A stretch of DNA of 64,000 bases from Paenalkalicoccus suaedae (GCF_006965545.2 NZ_CP041372.2:310001-374000), one strand, 5' to 3'; shown: positions 36,379 to 46,430, numbered from the stretch's first letter. A program made the numbers and translations. The notes: generated by a model not told the origin, from the sequence alone.

Positions 36379-37749
36379 ATGGGGCGCACACTGGATTTTA
36401 AGCACGATTCCATCTTTCCACTATTACTTAAAACAAGTATTCCACTCCTGTTAGCATCTACTGTTACGATGATTGTGCAACTTGCAAGCATTGCCTTTAT
36501 GGGTAACATTAGTGCAACAGATATATACATACGGGCGTTGTATACGCCATTCGCGTTTCTCACCATTGCTTTAACAGAGGGCTTTCAAATCAGCAATCAA
36601 CTATTGATCGCTCGCTTGAAGGGAAGCGGAAAGCAGGAAGAATTGAAACGCACGATCGTCAATATGGCCGCGTTTAGTATAGGCATCTCCTTCATAGTGG
36701 CTGTGCTCATTTATCTGACAGCACCTGTTATTGCCGCCTACTATCAAGTTCCTGCAGATATTAGCGGAGCGTTTGTAAGCTTTTTAAGTGCCATGTTTTT
36801 TGTGAACATCCTCGTGATAGTTACGATGGTAGTCACATCGTCGTTGCGCGGAGCAGGATACGTGAACCTCTCTGTGCTCCTCAATATTCTATACGCCGGT
36901 AGTAATATCAGCCTCGTCTACCTGTTCGCTTTTCATGCGGAGCTTGGAATTTTTTCAATTGTGTACGCAAACCTAATTAGCTCAATCGTTTTTACAGCTA
37001 TAGCGATCGTGAAGCTCCACCGATATAAGCTAATCGAGTGGAAGCGTCAGTACGCAGTATTTTACCAACCCGCCCTTATCTTTTTGAGAAACATTGGTCT
37101 ACCTATCTCGTTATCGTATATCATCATCTTTATTAGTAATTTTCTGTTTAACCGCATCGTGACACCTTTTGGCATGGAGGCCGTGTCTGGGTTTGGTGTT
37201 GCGTATTCGATTCAAACGTTTGTTATCATTCCTGCAATAGCAATTGGAAGTAGCTTAGGCATTATAATGAATAGCAACATAGGAGCAGGCATTGCCTATT
37301 ACTCACGAGTACTAGATGCGTATAAGGTAGCTGTTCTGTTTACAATGGCAGTCTACGCTGTGATTGGAGTTAGCCTCTTATTTTCATATGAAGCGGTAGT
37401 GGGAGTCATGTTAGAGGATACGGTATCGATCGGATTTGCTAGCGATTTTATACGGATTTTGGCGCCGTCCTATTTTATTATGGGACTAGTGCTGATGGCG
37501 CTCACGACGCTGGAGCAAATCAACAAAGGTGTGATTGCGCTCGTGCTTAACGCCGCATATTTTGCTGTCATAGCAGCGGTAGGCTGGTACTTAACACAGC
37601 AGTTTAACGACCTCACGTATTTTTACTGGACGTTTTTTACCGTCAATATGTTTGGCGGCCTGTGCGCCATCTATACTTGGCGTGTTGTTAAGAAGGAGTA
37701 TGGCGACCCGGCAATTTTGCAGGACGATTATGCAGAGGCTAGTGGGTGA
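36379..37749 (+). CDS. MATE-family efflux transporter
   Basis: 456 residues with twelve predicted membrane segments in two similar halves. MATE features: N-terminal PLLLKTSIPLLLASTVTMIVQ, and a half-way GFGVAYSIQTFVIIPAIAIGSSLG. Exchanges Na+ or H+ for organic cations in known members. Start ATG 36379 behind CGAGGAGGACATC; a longer frame covers the promoter. Single gene. The exact substrate is unknown. Confidence 0.88.
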   Translation: MGRTLDFKHDSIFPLLLKTSIPLLLASTVTMIVQLASIAFMGNISATDIYIRALYTPFAFLTIALTEGFQISNQLLIARLKGSGKQEELKRTIVNMAAFSIGISFIVAVLIYLTAPVIAAYYQVPADISGAFVSFLSAMFFVNILVIVTMVVTSSLRGAGYVNLSVLLNILYAGSNISLVYLFAFHAELGIFSIVYANLISSIVFTAIAIVKLHRYKLIEWKRQYAVFYQPALIFLRNIGLPISLSYIIIFISNFLFNRIVTPFGMEAVSGFGVAYSIQTFVIIPAIAIGSSLGIIMNSNIGAGIAYYSRVLDAYKVAVLFTMAVYAVIGVSLLFSYEAVVGVMLEDTVSIGFASDFIRILAPSYFIMGLVLMALTTLEQINKGVIALVLNAAYFAVIAAVGWYLTQQFNDLTYFYWTFFTVNMFGGLCAIYTWRVVKKEYGDPAILQDDYAEASG

Positions 37750-37836
37750 GAAAATAGTAGGTGAGCAGTAGGCACTCAGGTGTCTGCTGCTTTTTTCAGG
37801 TTGGGGAGGGGTAGCTTGATGAATTTAGAGGGATTG

Positions 37837-37943
37837 GTGCTGAATTTAGGGTGAGTTGTACTAAATCGAGGATGGCGCGTGCAAAAACGCCAGAAGTTTG
37901 TGCTAAATTCAGCACATGTTGTGCAAAAAAGTAAATTATATGG
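37837..37943 (+). repeat. Phased array, GTGCYRAA family (strict 21 bp)
   Basis: Units start at 37837, 37858, 37879, 37900 and 37921, all 21 bases apart, ending in the conserved GTGCAAAAAAGTAAAT. Confidence 0.87.
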
Positions 37944-38076
37944 AATTTCATATACGCATTCTCATTTATTTTAAGTGTTTACTTCCTATATCAAGTTATC
38001 TATAAAGTCTAAGAGTAAATGTCTACAAATGTATACACAAATGATAACCTATAAATTACCAGAGGAGGGGTTGGTA

Positions 38077-38715
38077 ATGACGAACTATCGTAAGCGAATG
38101 TTTAGAGGGGCCAAAATTGAAGATTGCATAGAGGACTTTATTCAAATGGAGCAATCTTCTAGAATAGACATGCACAAAGGTGAGGAGGAATTGGCCTTAG
38201 TATCAAAAGGAATGAATATAGCGTATCGCTATATTGTGAATAGGATGGTAAGGGATTTTGACTATCAAAGGGGAGAGTTAGAAATGGAAAAAAAGCTACT
38301 AGATTTAGAAAAGTTGTTTAGAAGACTCTCAGAAAGTAATCTAGAACAAAGCAAAAAAGACCTGTTGGAAACTGTTCAAGAAACCCACTTCAAAGAAGAT
38401 ATACTGGAGGAAGCATTAGACGATCTCAAAAATATTTCTCCAGATAATCAAAGAGGTATGTTTGAAGGGATGAGTGTCGCTTATGAGCAGGTGGCTAATT
38501 ATATTTCGATTGTAATAAATAGTACTGATAAAATTTCACTTAAACATTTGAATCAGCTGATCCTTCTGATTGAAAATAATCATTCAGTGAAAGCAGAGTT
38601 ACAGGAAGAAGATGAAGATACGGTAACTTATCAAAATGGCTTTGCAAATGGAATGAAAGCAGGTTTTAACCTTGCGAAAATGGAGATGAAACAGATGATC
38701 AATATGGAAAAATAG
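38077..38715 (+). CDS. Unknown soluble helical protein with a threefold motif
   Basis: 212 residues, mostly charged helix. Three similar stretches recur: KGMNIAYRYIVNRM (about 44), EGMSVAYEQVANYI (about 129) and NGMKAGFNLAKMEM (about 195), each a G-M-x-x-A/G-Y/F helix start. This suggests a repeated helical unit. ATG 38077 behind AGAGGAGGGG. AT-rich. The next gene, 17 bases on, is a membrane protein, so they probably act together. No known family recognised. Confidence 0.65.
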   Translation: MTNYRKRMFRGAKIEDCIEDFIQMEQSSRIDMHKGEEELALVSKGMNIAYRYIVNRMVRDFDYQRGELEMEKKLLDLEKLFRRLSESNLEQSKKDLLETVQETHFKEDILEEALDDLKNISPDNQRGMFEGMSVAYEQVANYISIVINSTDKISLKHLNQLILLIENNHSVKAELQEEDEDTVTYQNGFANGMKAGFNLAKMEMKQMINMEK

Positions 38716-38732
38716 TTAGGAGGATAGGAAGT

Positions 38733-39137
38733 ATGTGGGAGCTGTTTAACCAAGATGTTTTAATTATTATTTATTGTTTAGTCATGGGGTATATGAATAT
38801 TTCTTATTTAAAGGATTATACATCTATTCGAGATGGTTTAAGAGATATGAGTTCAAAAGAGGTCGAGTTTAATACCGAGAGCTTGTTCTTAGTTCTTTTC
38901 ACACTAAGTTTTTGGTTCGTTAGAAGCTGGCTCATTTACTTCCTTGCTTATCACTTAACGGGCTATGAAACCATTCTTGTAATAGCAGGATTATTTATTA
39001 TTTTAGATGGTTATCATGCTATTTTTAACTATCGTATAGAAAAATTAAGGAAGTCTAATATTCCTTTAATCAGGTCAATATCAGATACTATATTTATTAG
39101 TGTGTTTATCGTCTACTATCTAATTAATTTTATCTAG
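38733..39137 (+). CDS. Unknown membrane protein
   Basis: 134 residues, hydrophobic segments at about 6-24, 50-70, 75-97 and 115-133; ATG behind AGGAGGATAGGAAGT. Second gene of the pair with 38077. No family recognised; AT-rich. Confidence 0.65.
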   Translation: MWELFNQDVLIIIYCLVMGYMNISYLKDYTSIRDGLRDMSSKEVEFNTESLFLVLFTLSFWFVRSWLIYFLAYHLTGYETILVIAGLFIILDGYHAIFNYRIEKLRKSNIPLIRSISDTIFISVFIVYYLINFI

Positions 39138-39220
39138 ACGACTTAGACGTTACATAAAACAATCGTTTATATTCTAATTCTTGTAGAGATTAACTAATAG
39201 TAGATATTAGCACTATATAC

Positions 39221-39330
39221 ATAAAAAACACCCACTCCTTTTTTCTCAAGAGGGTGGGCGCTATAGCAATTATCTACTGTCGAAGCCACTTTATCATGTA
39301 TCCCATAGCGACCTTTATGGATATAAAGAA
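39221..39330 (-). pseudogene. Remnant of the NatB-like gene 3' end plus terminator (left flank of the kdp island)
   Basis: On the reverse strand this reads VAMGYMIKWLRQ-stop followed by a GCCCACCCTCTTGAG...GGGTG hairpin and T-run. The intact NatB-like gene at 46491 ends ASMGEMIKWLRQ-stop with an almost identical terminator. Similarity covers about 100 bases. No start or upstream part of the gene is present. The two copies bracket the kdp genes as direct repeats. Confidence 0.8.
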
Positions 39331-39383
39331 GCACTATAAAATCTTTTCATGATTAGGAACCATGCCGCTATTATGAATTTCGT

Positions 39384-40010
39384 TTAATCGAGAGAAGTCC
39401 ACTTTACTTCCCCGTCACTTACGTTGACTATAAATATTTCTTCATCTTTTTTAGCTTTGAACACTCCTGATTGAAAGTCGGTTTTAGTACGTTGATAAAA
39501 TACACCTTCAATAAAATAAGTGGAAGGCTCATCCAAGGATAGAGTGTAGTTATCGTCTTCTTTAACTATATATGCTGAGACACCAATATCAAATTCTGAG
39601 TCATGTGAAATCTTGTCTTTGCTAACCTCGACAATTGTTAAATCAACGTCTATTAATATGTTTAACAAGTCATTAACCAGAGATCCTTTAACTAGCATGT
39701 CCCATTTACTTCTTCTTGGCTGTCCAATTAGCACATGATCAATTTTCTTTTCAACTACAACCTCTGCAATAGTAGTAGCCACTTTCTCATTACTAATCGT
39801 TCTTTTAAGAAGTGGAATTTTATAATCAGAAGCTATTGATTCAATCTCATCCAAGGTCCTAGTATTCTCATAATAGTTAGTTTCATGGTCTCGGATAAGA
39901 GTTAATGCGTAACAGGTTTTATCTAAACCTAAAGAAAATTCAACCCCTTTATTTAACAGCATTTCGGTATTTCTATAATTTGCAATACATACTAATGTGC
40001 GTTTTGCCAT
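39384..40010 (-). CDS. Usp-domain protein downstream of kdpD
   Basis: 208 residues. Residues about 1-130 form a universal-stress-protein-like domain with the LIGQPRRSKWDMLVKGSLVNDLL nucleotide-loop pattern, matching the Usp part of KdpD (ILGQSARTRREEILKGSIVNSI). The C-terminal 70 residues are beta-rich and unassigned. Start ATG after AGGTGGTGTAACCT, 16 bases after the kdpD-like stop. Plausibly a second nucleotide (perhaps c-di-AMP) sensor for Kdp, which is an inference. Confidence 0.8.
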   Translation of the reverse strand: MAKRTLVCIANYRNTEMLLNKGVEFSLGLDKTCYALTLIRDHETNYYENTRTLDEIESIASDYKIPLLKRTISNEKVATTIAEVVVEKKIDHVLIGQPRRSKWDMLVKGSLVNDLLNILIDVDLTIVEVSKDKISHDSEFDIGVSAYIVKEDDNYTLSLDEPSTYFIEGVFYQRTKTDFQSGVFKAKKDEEIFIVNVSDGEVKWTSLD

Positions 40011-40025
40011 AGGTTACACCACCTG

Positions 40026-41171
40026 TTATGATTTTAAATTATGCGTTGAAACGATGTGTATATCTATTTGGTCTAATTCTCTCATTATAGAGTTTACGAT
40101 AGATCCTTTAAGAATTTCCTCCCTCCTTGTCCTGGCGGATTGTCCCAATATTATATTAGTTATTCCAAATTCTTTAGCTACATCTGCTATGATTTTTGCT
40201 ATTTTACGGTCTTTTTCTTTTTGAATAAATATAGCGTCAAACTGCATAGCTAGTCGTTCCCAAGCTTCGACTTTATCAAGCTGTTTTTTAGTAGGAGACT
40301 GACCTGCAACATGAAGGACATACAAACCAGCTTTTAATCGATTAGCCATTCGCCAGCCTCTTCTCATTAATGCTTCAGCTGTAGGTTCGTATCCTATACA
40401 AACTAAGATCTTCTCGCTAGCCCATGTAGGTCCTGTTTCGCCTGACTTCTCCATCTCTTTCACAATTTTGTCATCAATGTTATTGGCTATCTCTCTTAAT
40501 GAAAGTTCTCGAAGAGCAGCAAGCTTATTAAGAGTAAAGAAGTTTTTAATAGATTGCTCAATTTTGTCTGAAGAGTAAATCTTCCCGTCTATCATACGTT
40601 TTTGCAACGTTTCTGGTGAAATATCTATTAAAATTACTTCAGTAGCGAGTTGGAGAAAGGTGTCAGGAATTCGTTCCCTGACACCTATTCCAGAGATTTG
40701 TTGCACGTTCTCATGTAAACTTTCGAGATGTTGAATATTAACTGCTGAGTAGACCGAGATGCCGTTACTTAAAATCTCGGCAATGTCTTGATACCTTTTT
40801 TTATTTAAAGAACCAGGAATATTTGTATGGGCTAATTCATCTATTAATACAATATCAGGTCTACGTGCAACAATTGCTTCGAGGTCTAATTCATAAAACT
40901 TTCTTTCTTTATAAATAAGCTCTTTTAAAGGGACTTTCTCTAAGTCTCCTATTACACGTTCGGTATCTTGCCTACCGTGCGATTCTACAAAGCCGATGAC
41001 AACATCTTTACCTTCGTGAGCTAGTTCATTTGCTTCTACAAGCATGCGATATGTTTTACCAACTCCAGGAGCTGATCCTATAAATAGCTTCAATTTACCA
41101 TTATGTGAGCTTCTAATGATATCTAAAAAATAGTCAGGGCCTTTACCACTAAAGCTCATCCAATTTCCCAT
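40026..41171 (-). CDS. kdpD: KdpD N-terminal sensor protein lacking the histidine kinase
   Basis: 381 residues instead of about 900. It contains the KdpD domain with Walker A GSAPGVGKTYRML (about 34-46), the GFVESHGRQDT and DELAHTNIPGS motifs, then a Usp domain (about 250-375, LVCIGYEPTAEALMRRGWRM). There are no GAF, transmembrane or kinase domains and no kdpE nearby. Short KdpD forms are known in Bacillus, where kdp is controlled by a riboswitch. Start at ATG 41171 behind GGAAGTGG (an in-frame ATG at 41186 is possible); it overlaps kdpC. Confidence 0.9.
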   Translation of the reverse strand: MGNWMSFSGKGPDYFLDIIRSSHNGKLKLFIGSAPGVGKTYRMLVEANELAHEGKDVVIGFVESHGRQDTERVIGDLEKVPLKELIYKERKFYELDLEAIVARRPDIVLIDELAHTNIPGSLNKKRYQDIAEILSNGISVYSAVNIQHLESLHENVQQISGIGVRERIPDTFLQLATEVILIDISPETLQKRMIDGKIYSSDKIEQSIKNFFTLNKLAALRELSLREIANNIDDKIVKEMEKSGETGPTWASEKILVCIGYEPTAEALMRRGWRMANRLKAGLYVLHVAGQSPTKKQLDKVEAWERLAMQFDAIFIQKEKDRKIAKIIADVAKEFGITNIILGQSARTRREEILKGSIVNSIMRELDQIDIHIVSTHNLKS

Positions 41172-41763
41172 AACTACCACTTCCATCTACTAATTCAAGC
41201 AACGATAGATTTAATTGCAGGACATTTACTCTTTCTGCTCCAAAAACACCAAGGTCTCTTCCTTCTGTGTGACCTTCTACAAGTTCTATTAATTGCCATT
41301 CCTCTACTTGTATGGCTTCGCTTATTCTAGATACTTGAACGATTGCAGCCTCAGGTGTAATGTGTGGATCAAGTCCAGAAGCGGAGTTTGTTAAAAGATC
41401 TATAGGTACCTCATTAGCAGGGGTAGTTGGGTTGCTTGTTTCCCATTCTACTAATGCGGAGTCGATTCTTTCTAACAATTCTGAATTACTTAATGAATAA
41501 TTTTCTGATCCAGAATTTCTTCCGTCAAATTCAATACTTGATATTCTTCCATGGAAGAATTGAGGATCAGTAAAAGATTGACCAATAAAAAGTGAACCTA
41601 TCGGTTTTTTTTCTTCATCATAAAGAATACTTCCGTTAGCTTTTTCATACATGGTTACTTGAGCTATCCCAGTCATTGCAACAGGGTAGATGAACCCACA
41701 TAAAATCATGATGATAAGGGATAGTCGAATTAGAGAAAGTAAGGGTACGCCTAGTTTAAACAT
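41149..41763 (-). CDS. kdpC: Potassium-transporting ATPase subunit C
   Basis: 204 residues: one N-terminal membrane helix and the conserved GSLFIGQSFTDPQFFHGR, ASGLDPHITPEAAIVQVSRIS and GRDLGVFGAERVNVLQLNL blocks. Stabilises the KdpFABC complex. ATG at 41763 has GGAGGAAACAATC just before it (an upstream TTG in frame is not needed). Confidence 0.96.
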   Translation of the reverse strand: MFKLGVPLLSLIRLSLIIMILCGFIYPVAMTGIAQVTMYEKANGSILYDEEKKPIGSLFIGQSFTDPQFFHGRISSIEFDGRNSGSENYSLSNSELLERIDSALVEWETSNPTTPANEVPIDLLTNSASGLDPHITPEAAIVQVSRISEAIQVEEWQLIELVEGHTEGRDLGVFGAERVNVLQLNLSLLELVDGSGSYGKLDEL

Positions 41764-41787
41764 GATTGTTTCCTCCAAGATTTTAGA

Positions 41788-43800
41788 TTACATGATAAAT
41801 TGAATCGCCATGTCGATTATTTTGATTCCGATGAACGGTGTAACAACACCGCCAAGTCCATAGATGAAAAGGTTTCGCTTTAATAAACGTGATGAACTCA
41901 TTGGTTTGTAAGCTACCCCTCGCATTGCCAATGGAATAAGCAATGGAATAATTACGGCATTAAAGATTAGGGCAGATAAGATTGCTGAAGTGGGTGTACT
42001 CAAATTCATTATATTAAGTGCCTGTAGTTCTGGAATAGCTACCATAAATATAGCTGGTATAATCGCAAAATATTTAGCGATGTCATTAGCTATACTAAAT
42101 GTTGTCAATGAACCTCTTGTCATCAATAACTGTTTTCCAATTGTGACGACTTGAATAATTTTACTTGGATCTGAATCTAGGTCGACCATGTTCCCAGCTT
42201 CTTTCGCAGCAGATGTGCCCGAGTTCATAACGAGCCCTACATCAGCTTGTGCCAAAGCAGGTGCGTCATTTGTACCATCGCCGGTCATAGCAACTAACTT
42301 ACCCTCCGCTTGCTCTTTTTTTATCAGCTTTATCTTATCTTCAGGTTTACACTCTGCTACGTAATCATCTACTCCGGCCTCTTTTGCAATTGTCCTAGCT
42401 GTCACCGGGTTATCGCCAGTGCACATAATAGTTTTTATACCCATACTACGTAGCTCAGCAAATTTTTCTTTCATTCCAGGCTTTACGGTATCCTTTAAAT
42501 GAATAATTCCGAGTATTTGACAGTCGATAGCTACAGCTAAAGGAGTTCCGCCTTGTTCGGATATGTTTAGAGCAATATCATGTACTTCCTGAGGAGTACT
42601 TCCGCCATGTTCAATTACAAATGCCTTTACAGCATCAACGGCTCCCTTCCTAACCTTCCTGTTATTTTGTAAATTTGCTCCACTCATTCTTGTTTCAGCA
42701 GTAAAAGGAATAAATTCACCTTTTTCGCTAGTTCTGAGCGTAATATCTGGAGTGCTCTTGATCAAATCAATGATTGATCGCCCCTCTGGTGTTTCGTCAT
42801 CTATGGATGCTATTAATGTCCAATAATACATCTCTTCTTTAGAGGAGCCGTTCACTGGAATTAATTCGCACGCCATTCTATTCCCAAAAGTGATTGTTCC
42901 AGTTTTATCAAGAACCATTGTAGTTATGTCGCCAGCTGCTTCAACTGCTTTACCTGACATAGCTATTACGTTAAATTGCGTTACTCTATCCATTCCAGCT
43001 ATTCCAATGGCAGAGAGTAAACCGCCAATGGTTGTAGGAATCAGACATACGAGCAAAGCGATAAGAATTGGGACACTAATCTCAATGCCTAGATAGGAAG
43101 AGAGAAATGGTAATGTTATAACTACAATCATAAAAATTAAAGTTAGACTGATTAACAGTGTGTTTAGAGCAATTTCGTTTGGGGTCTTTTGTCGCTTAGC
43201 TCCCTCAACCATGGATATCATTTGGTCCAAAAAGCTTTCGCCTGGATTACTTGTAATGCAAATTTTCAAGTAATCGCTTATAACTTTTGTTCCACCCGTA
43301 ACAGAGCTAAAATCACCACCGGATTCTTTTAATACAGTGGCAGATTCCCCTGTAATTGCTGACTCATCCACACTAGCAATGCCTTCTATAATTTCGCCAT
43401 CACTTGGAATTAATTCTCCTGCTCGAACGAGGACTATGTCTCCTTTACGCAGGTCTTGTGAAGGAACAATAGTTTCTGTGCCGTTTTTATCTATTTTAGT
43501 TGCCTTTCCTTCTTTTTTAGTTTTTTTCAATTCATTTGCTTGCGCTTTACCTCGTCCTTCGGCAAATGCCTCAGCAAAGTTAGCAAACAATACGGTTACA
43601 AATAAAATGATAGAAACTATTATATTAAACCATCGTAAAGAAGGGTCTGGTGCGACAAAGGAATAAAGTAAGGCAATGCTAAGTCCTATTTGGACAACAA
43701 ACATAATTGGATTTTTAATCATTACTATAGGGTTTAGCTTTTTAAAACTGTCCTTTAAAGCTGGAGCAACTAATTTCATATCTATTAGTGATTTGTTCAT
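41788..43800 (-). CDS. kdpB: Potassium-transporting P-type ATPase subunit B
   Basis: 670 residues, full length. Phosphorylated Asp in [11 protein letters not shown] (about residue 298), actuator TGES (about 150), [18 protein letters not shown] hinge (about 505) and the characteristic KdpB helix segments. Hydrolyses ATP to drive K+ through KdpA. Start ATG 43800 behind GGAGGAAAATGG; the longer frame begins at a TTG inside this site. Confidence 0.98.
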   Translation of the reverse strand: MNKSLIDMKLVAPALKDSFKKLNPIVMIKNPIMFVVQIGLSIALLYSFVAPDPSLRWFNIIVSIILFVTVLFANFAEAFAEGRGKAQANELKKTKKEGKATKIDKNGTETIVPSQDLRKGDIVLVRAGELIPSDGEIIEGIASVDESAITGESATVLKESGGDFSSVTGGTKVISDYLKICITSNPGESFLDQMISMVEGAKRQKTPNEIALNTLLISLTLIFMIVVITLPFLSSYLGIEISVPILIALLVCLIPTTIGGLLSAIGIAGMDRVTQFNVIAMSGKAVEAAGDITTMVLDKTGTITFGNRMACELIPVNGSSKEEMYYWTLIASIDDETPEGRSIIDLIKSTPDITLRTSEKGEFIPFTAETRMSGANLQNNRKVRKGAVDAVKAFVIEHGGSTPQEVHDIALNISEQGGTPLAVAIDCQILGIIHLKDTVKPGMKEKFAELRSMGIKTIMCTGDNPVTARTIAKEAGVDDYVAECKPEDKIKLIKKEQAEGKLVAMTGDGTNDAPALAQADVGLVMNSGTSAAKEAGNMVDLDSDPSKIIQVVTIGKQLLMTRGSLTTFSIANDIAKYFAIIPAIFMVAIPELQALNIMNLSTPTSAILSALIFNAVIIPLLIPLAMRGVAYKPMSSSRLLKRNLFIYGLGGVVTPFIGIKIIDMAIQFIM

Positions 43801-43816
43801 TCCATTTTCCTCCAAG

Positions 43817-45502
43817 TTAGAGATAAAGTGTTACCCATTCCGCAATTGGTCCAATAACTAATGTTGGGAAGAAGGTTAAAGCTCCTACCACAACTGTGCT
43901 CATTATAAATAACCCACCAAAAATTGGTTCATCTGTCCGGAAGGTACCGGTAGATACTGGAACTTCTTTTTTGTTTAATAAGGCATTAGCGACTGCTAAC
44001 ATAGCAATGAGCGGTAGAAATCTTCCGATAAACATGACAATTGCCGTAGTTATGTTCCAAAAAAGAGTATCATCACCTAATCCTTCAAAGCCGGATCCGT
44101 TATTAGCAGCTGAAGAAGAATATTCATAAACGATTTGGCTAATACCATGAAACCCTTCGTTTGAAATAGCAGAGCTTCCAGCTTCCGTGCTTAAAGCTAA
44201 AGCAGAAAACCCTAGTATTAATAAAGGGTGAAGCAACATAACGATTGAGATAATCTTCATCTCGTTGCTTTCTATTTTTTTACCTAAGAATTCTGGTGTT
44301 CGCCCTATCATTAAACCTGTAATAAAGACAGCTATCATTGCGTACATAATTACATTCATAAACCCTGCGCCTATGCCACCAAAGATCGTATTTAACATCA
44401 TGTTGCTTAAGGTTACCAACCCACTTAGCGGAGTTAATGAATCATGCATATTGTTTACAGCCCCAGTTTCTGTAGCTGTAGTTGTTACTGCATACATTGC
44501 TGATTCAGCAGGAGTAAAGCGTACTTCCTTCCCTTCCATATTAGGTTGAGACTCTGCTACTCCAAGTGGTTCCATGAGCGGATTACCACTGTATTCACCG
44601 CTAACTGCGACCAAGGATAAAACTGCAAACATAAGCCACATAGCTATATATAGCACCCAACCTTGCTTCGAGTTCCCTGCCATTTTCCCATAAGCTAAAG
44701 GTAGGGAAGCGGTGACTAAAAACATTAAAATGACTTGTAGCATATTACTAAATCCACTCGGGTTTTCGAATGGGTGGGCGGAGTTTACTCCAAAATAGCC
44801 ACCACCGTTGTTACCGAGTTCTTTAATTGATAAAAAGGATCCCACTGGTCCTAAAGCAACCTCTTGAACGCTACCTTGAATAGTTTCTACTTCAACAGGA
44901 CCACCTAATGTTTGAGGGACACCTAAAGCTACGAAAGCTAATCCAAACACGATCGAGATAGGTAATAAAATGCGAGTAATACCTCTGATTAAATCGACGA
45001 AATAGTTACCTAAAGACTTTCCTGTAATACCTCTGATAAAAGACATACAAATGGCTAAGGCAGAAGCAGGAGCCGCAAACATCATGAATAAAATTGCGAT
45101 CATTTGAGATAGATAGCTTAAACTAGATTCGCCACTGTAATGCTGAAGGTTAGTATTCGTCATGAAGCTTATAGCAGTATTAAATGCTAAGGATGCTTCC
45201 ATTGAACCTACCTCCTCTGGATTTAGAGGCATAATCCCTTGAAAGCGAAAGATGATGTAAATAACAACAATCATCAATGTATTTGTTGCGAGTAATGCTA
45301 ATGCATATTCTCTCCATGTTTGTGAACGAGTATGAAGTCCACTTAGCCTATATACCATTCGCTCAAATGGTAAAAATAACTTGTCGCTTTTTGATGCTGT
45401 ACCACTTTCATAGTCAAAAATACTTGCTAAATAATTCCCAAAAGGCTTTGCTACTAAAAAAAGAATCAGAATGGGAATTGCTATGGATAAAAAAGTTAGC
45501 AT
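43817..45502 (-). CDS. kdpA: Potassium-transporting ATPase subunit A
   Basis: 561 residues, ten-helix K+ channel-like subunit. Selectivity-filter regions [46 protein letters not shown] and [11 protein letters not shown] are all present in order. ATG behind TTTAGGAGGATTACTACC. It follows kdpF by 21 bases. Confidence 0.98.
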   Translation of the reverse strand: MLTFLSIAIPILILFLVAKPFGNYLASIFDYESGTASKSDKLFLPFERMVYRLSGLHTRSQTWREYALALLATNTLMIVVIYIIFRFQGIMPLNPEEVGSMEASLAFNTAISFMTNTNLQHYSGESSLSYLSQMIAILFMMFAAPASALAICMSFIRGITGKSLGNYFVDLIRGITRILLPISIVFGLAFVALGVPQTLGGPVEVETIQGSVQEVALGPVGSFLSIKELGNNGGGYFGVNSAHPFENPSGFSNMLQVILMFLVTASLPLAYGKMAGNSKQGWVLYIAMWLMFAVLSLVAVSGEYSGNPLMEPLGVAESQPNMEGKEVRFTPAESAMYAVTTTATETGAVNNMHDSLTPLSGLVTLSNMMLNTIFGGIGAGFMNVIMYAMIAVFITGLMIGRTPEFLGKKIESNEMKIISIVMLLHPLLILGFSALALSTEAGSSAISNEGFHGISQIVYEYSSSAANNGSGFEGLGDDTLFWNITTAIVMFIGRFLPLIAMLAVANALLNKKEVPVSTGTFRTDEPIFGGLFIMSTVVVGALTFFPTLVIGPIAEWVTLYL

Positions 45503-45523
45503 GGTAGTAATCCTCCTAAAGAG

Positions 45524-45604
45524 CTAAATGTTTTCTGCGTGAACGAGTGCATAAAAGAGATATGCAACTACGGAAATAGCGACGATAAAAATAAAAACGT
45601 TCAT
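45524..45604 (-). CDS. kdpF: KdpF, small stabilising subunit (26 aa)
   Basis: Sequence MNVFIFIVAISVVAYLFYAL then VHAENI: a single membrane helix with the family ending YxVYALIxAE. ATG behind AAGGAGGATAAATA. Its start codon follows the stop of the preceding micro-ORF directly (TAAATG). Confidence 0.92.
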   Translation of the reverse strand: MNVFIFIVAISVVAYLFYALVHAENI

Positions 45605-45703
45605 TTATTTATCCTCCTTCAAGATGCTAGAAAATCCAGAAATACAGCTACATATAGATATAAATAGCATCCCTAAAGTAATCATTAATACAGTATCAAG
45701 CAT
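45605..45703 (-). CDS. Micro-protein gene heading the kdp operon (32 aa)
   Basis: ATG at 45703 behind AAAGGAGACCACATC. Begins MLDTVLMITLGMLFISICSC, one hydrophobic helix with two Cys, then a charged end (LKEDK). The stop TAA is immediately followed by the kdpF ATG, and the kdpF ribosome binding site lies inside this ORF, so translation is coupled. Probably an extra small membrane subunit or a leader peptide; no named family known to me. Confidence 0.65.
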   Translation of the reverse strand: MLDTVLMITLGMLFISICSCISGFSSILKEDK

Positions 45704-45728
45704 GATGTGGTCTCCTTTCTCAATTAAA

Positions 45729-45740
45729 ACGGGCCCGTTA
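45729..45740. other. 12-bp perfect palindrome in the kdp leader
   Basis: AACGGGCCCGTT, unusual GC block in AT-rich sequence, 26 bases before the first ORF and just after the terminator T-run. Possible operator or RNA dimer loop; role unknown. Confidence 0.4.
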
Positions 45741-45752
45741 CCAATTGAAAAA

Positions 45753-45795
45753 ACAGAAAAAACGGATAAGGAAGGGTCCTCATCCGTTTTTTTGC
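45753..45795 (-). terminator. Riboswitch expression-platform terminator
   Basis: Reverse strand ACGGATGAGGA ... TCCTTATCCGT followed by TTTTTT. Between the c-di-AMP aptamer and the first kdp ORF, as needed for transcriptional shut-off. Confidence 0.85.
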
Positions 45796-45849
45796 AAAGT
45801 TGATAAGCATGCTTAAGTCGGTTTTAAACCGAAATTAGCACGCATCACA

Positions 45850-46005
45850 AAAAAACAATTGTCCCTTCAACGCTTACGAGGTTAGCTGTCGGATTCGGGC
45901 GCAAGAGTCGCCCTACAGCTGGCAAATGCCTAGCTGATTCACCCCAAGGATTGCAAGCTTGTTAAACTGCAAGCCACTATATTGGGTCCCCCGCTTCATA
46001 TGAAT
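45850..46005 (-). ncRNA. ydaO-yuaA: c-di-AMP riboswitch (ydaO/yuaA class)
   Basis: Reverse-strand words in order: CGGGGGACCCAATATAG, GGGGTGAATC, TGTAGGGCGACTCTTGCGCCC, CCGAATCCGACAGCTAACCTCGTAAGCGTTGAAGGG. These are the conserved parts of the ydaO aptamer. A terminator follows, so high c-di-AMP should stop transcription of the K+ pump. Region 46006-46420 upstream is AT-rich leader/promoter sequence with no gene. Confidence 0.95.
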
Positions 46006-46430
46006 TAAGCGATATACGAATTGGTATATAAATGTTTAGATAAAAAACCTAATAGGCTCCTCCAGTCTGTAAGGAAATGGGTGGTTCGTTGATGTGATTA
46101 GACTACTCCTCGCTTCAAATCCTGTAAAGATGCATAAATGAACATATTCATCTAAATAATCGCGATTTCACAATATTATTGAATATTTACTTTAAATATC
46201 TTAACCGTACGTTCTTATACTTGTGATATCCATGGAAAAGATTCCTTTCTTCTTATTTAATAGATGACATTAAATATTAATTTATCTTTGGTAATGTTTC
46301 TATCAAATGAGCTCTCCACATTAAATTCATGTTGACAATATCTAAGTAGAGGAGTACGTTTATTCTTGTTAGCAGGAGATGATCTCCTACCGAAGATTAG
46401 AAGTACCTGAAGAGAATGAACCATCTATAA

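Noticed and set aside
37975-38076. Longer start for the protein at 38077
   Set aside because: The upstream 34 codons run close behind the repeat array and lack a ribosome binding site, while ATG 38077 follows AGAGGAGGGG.
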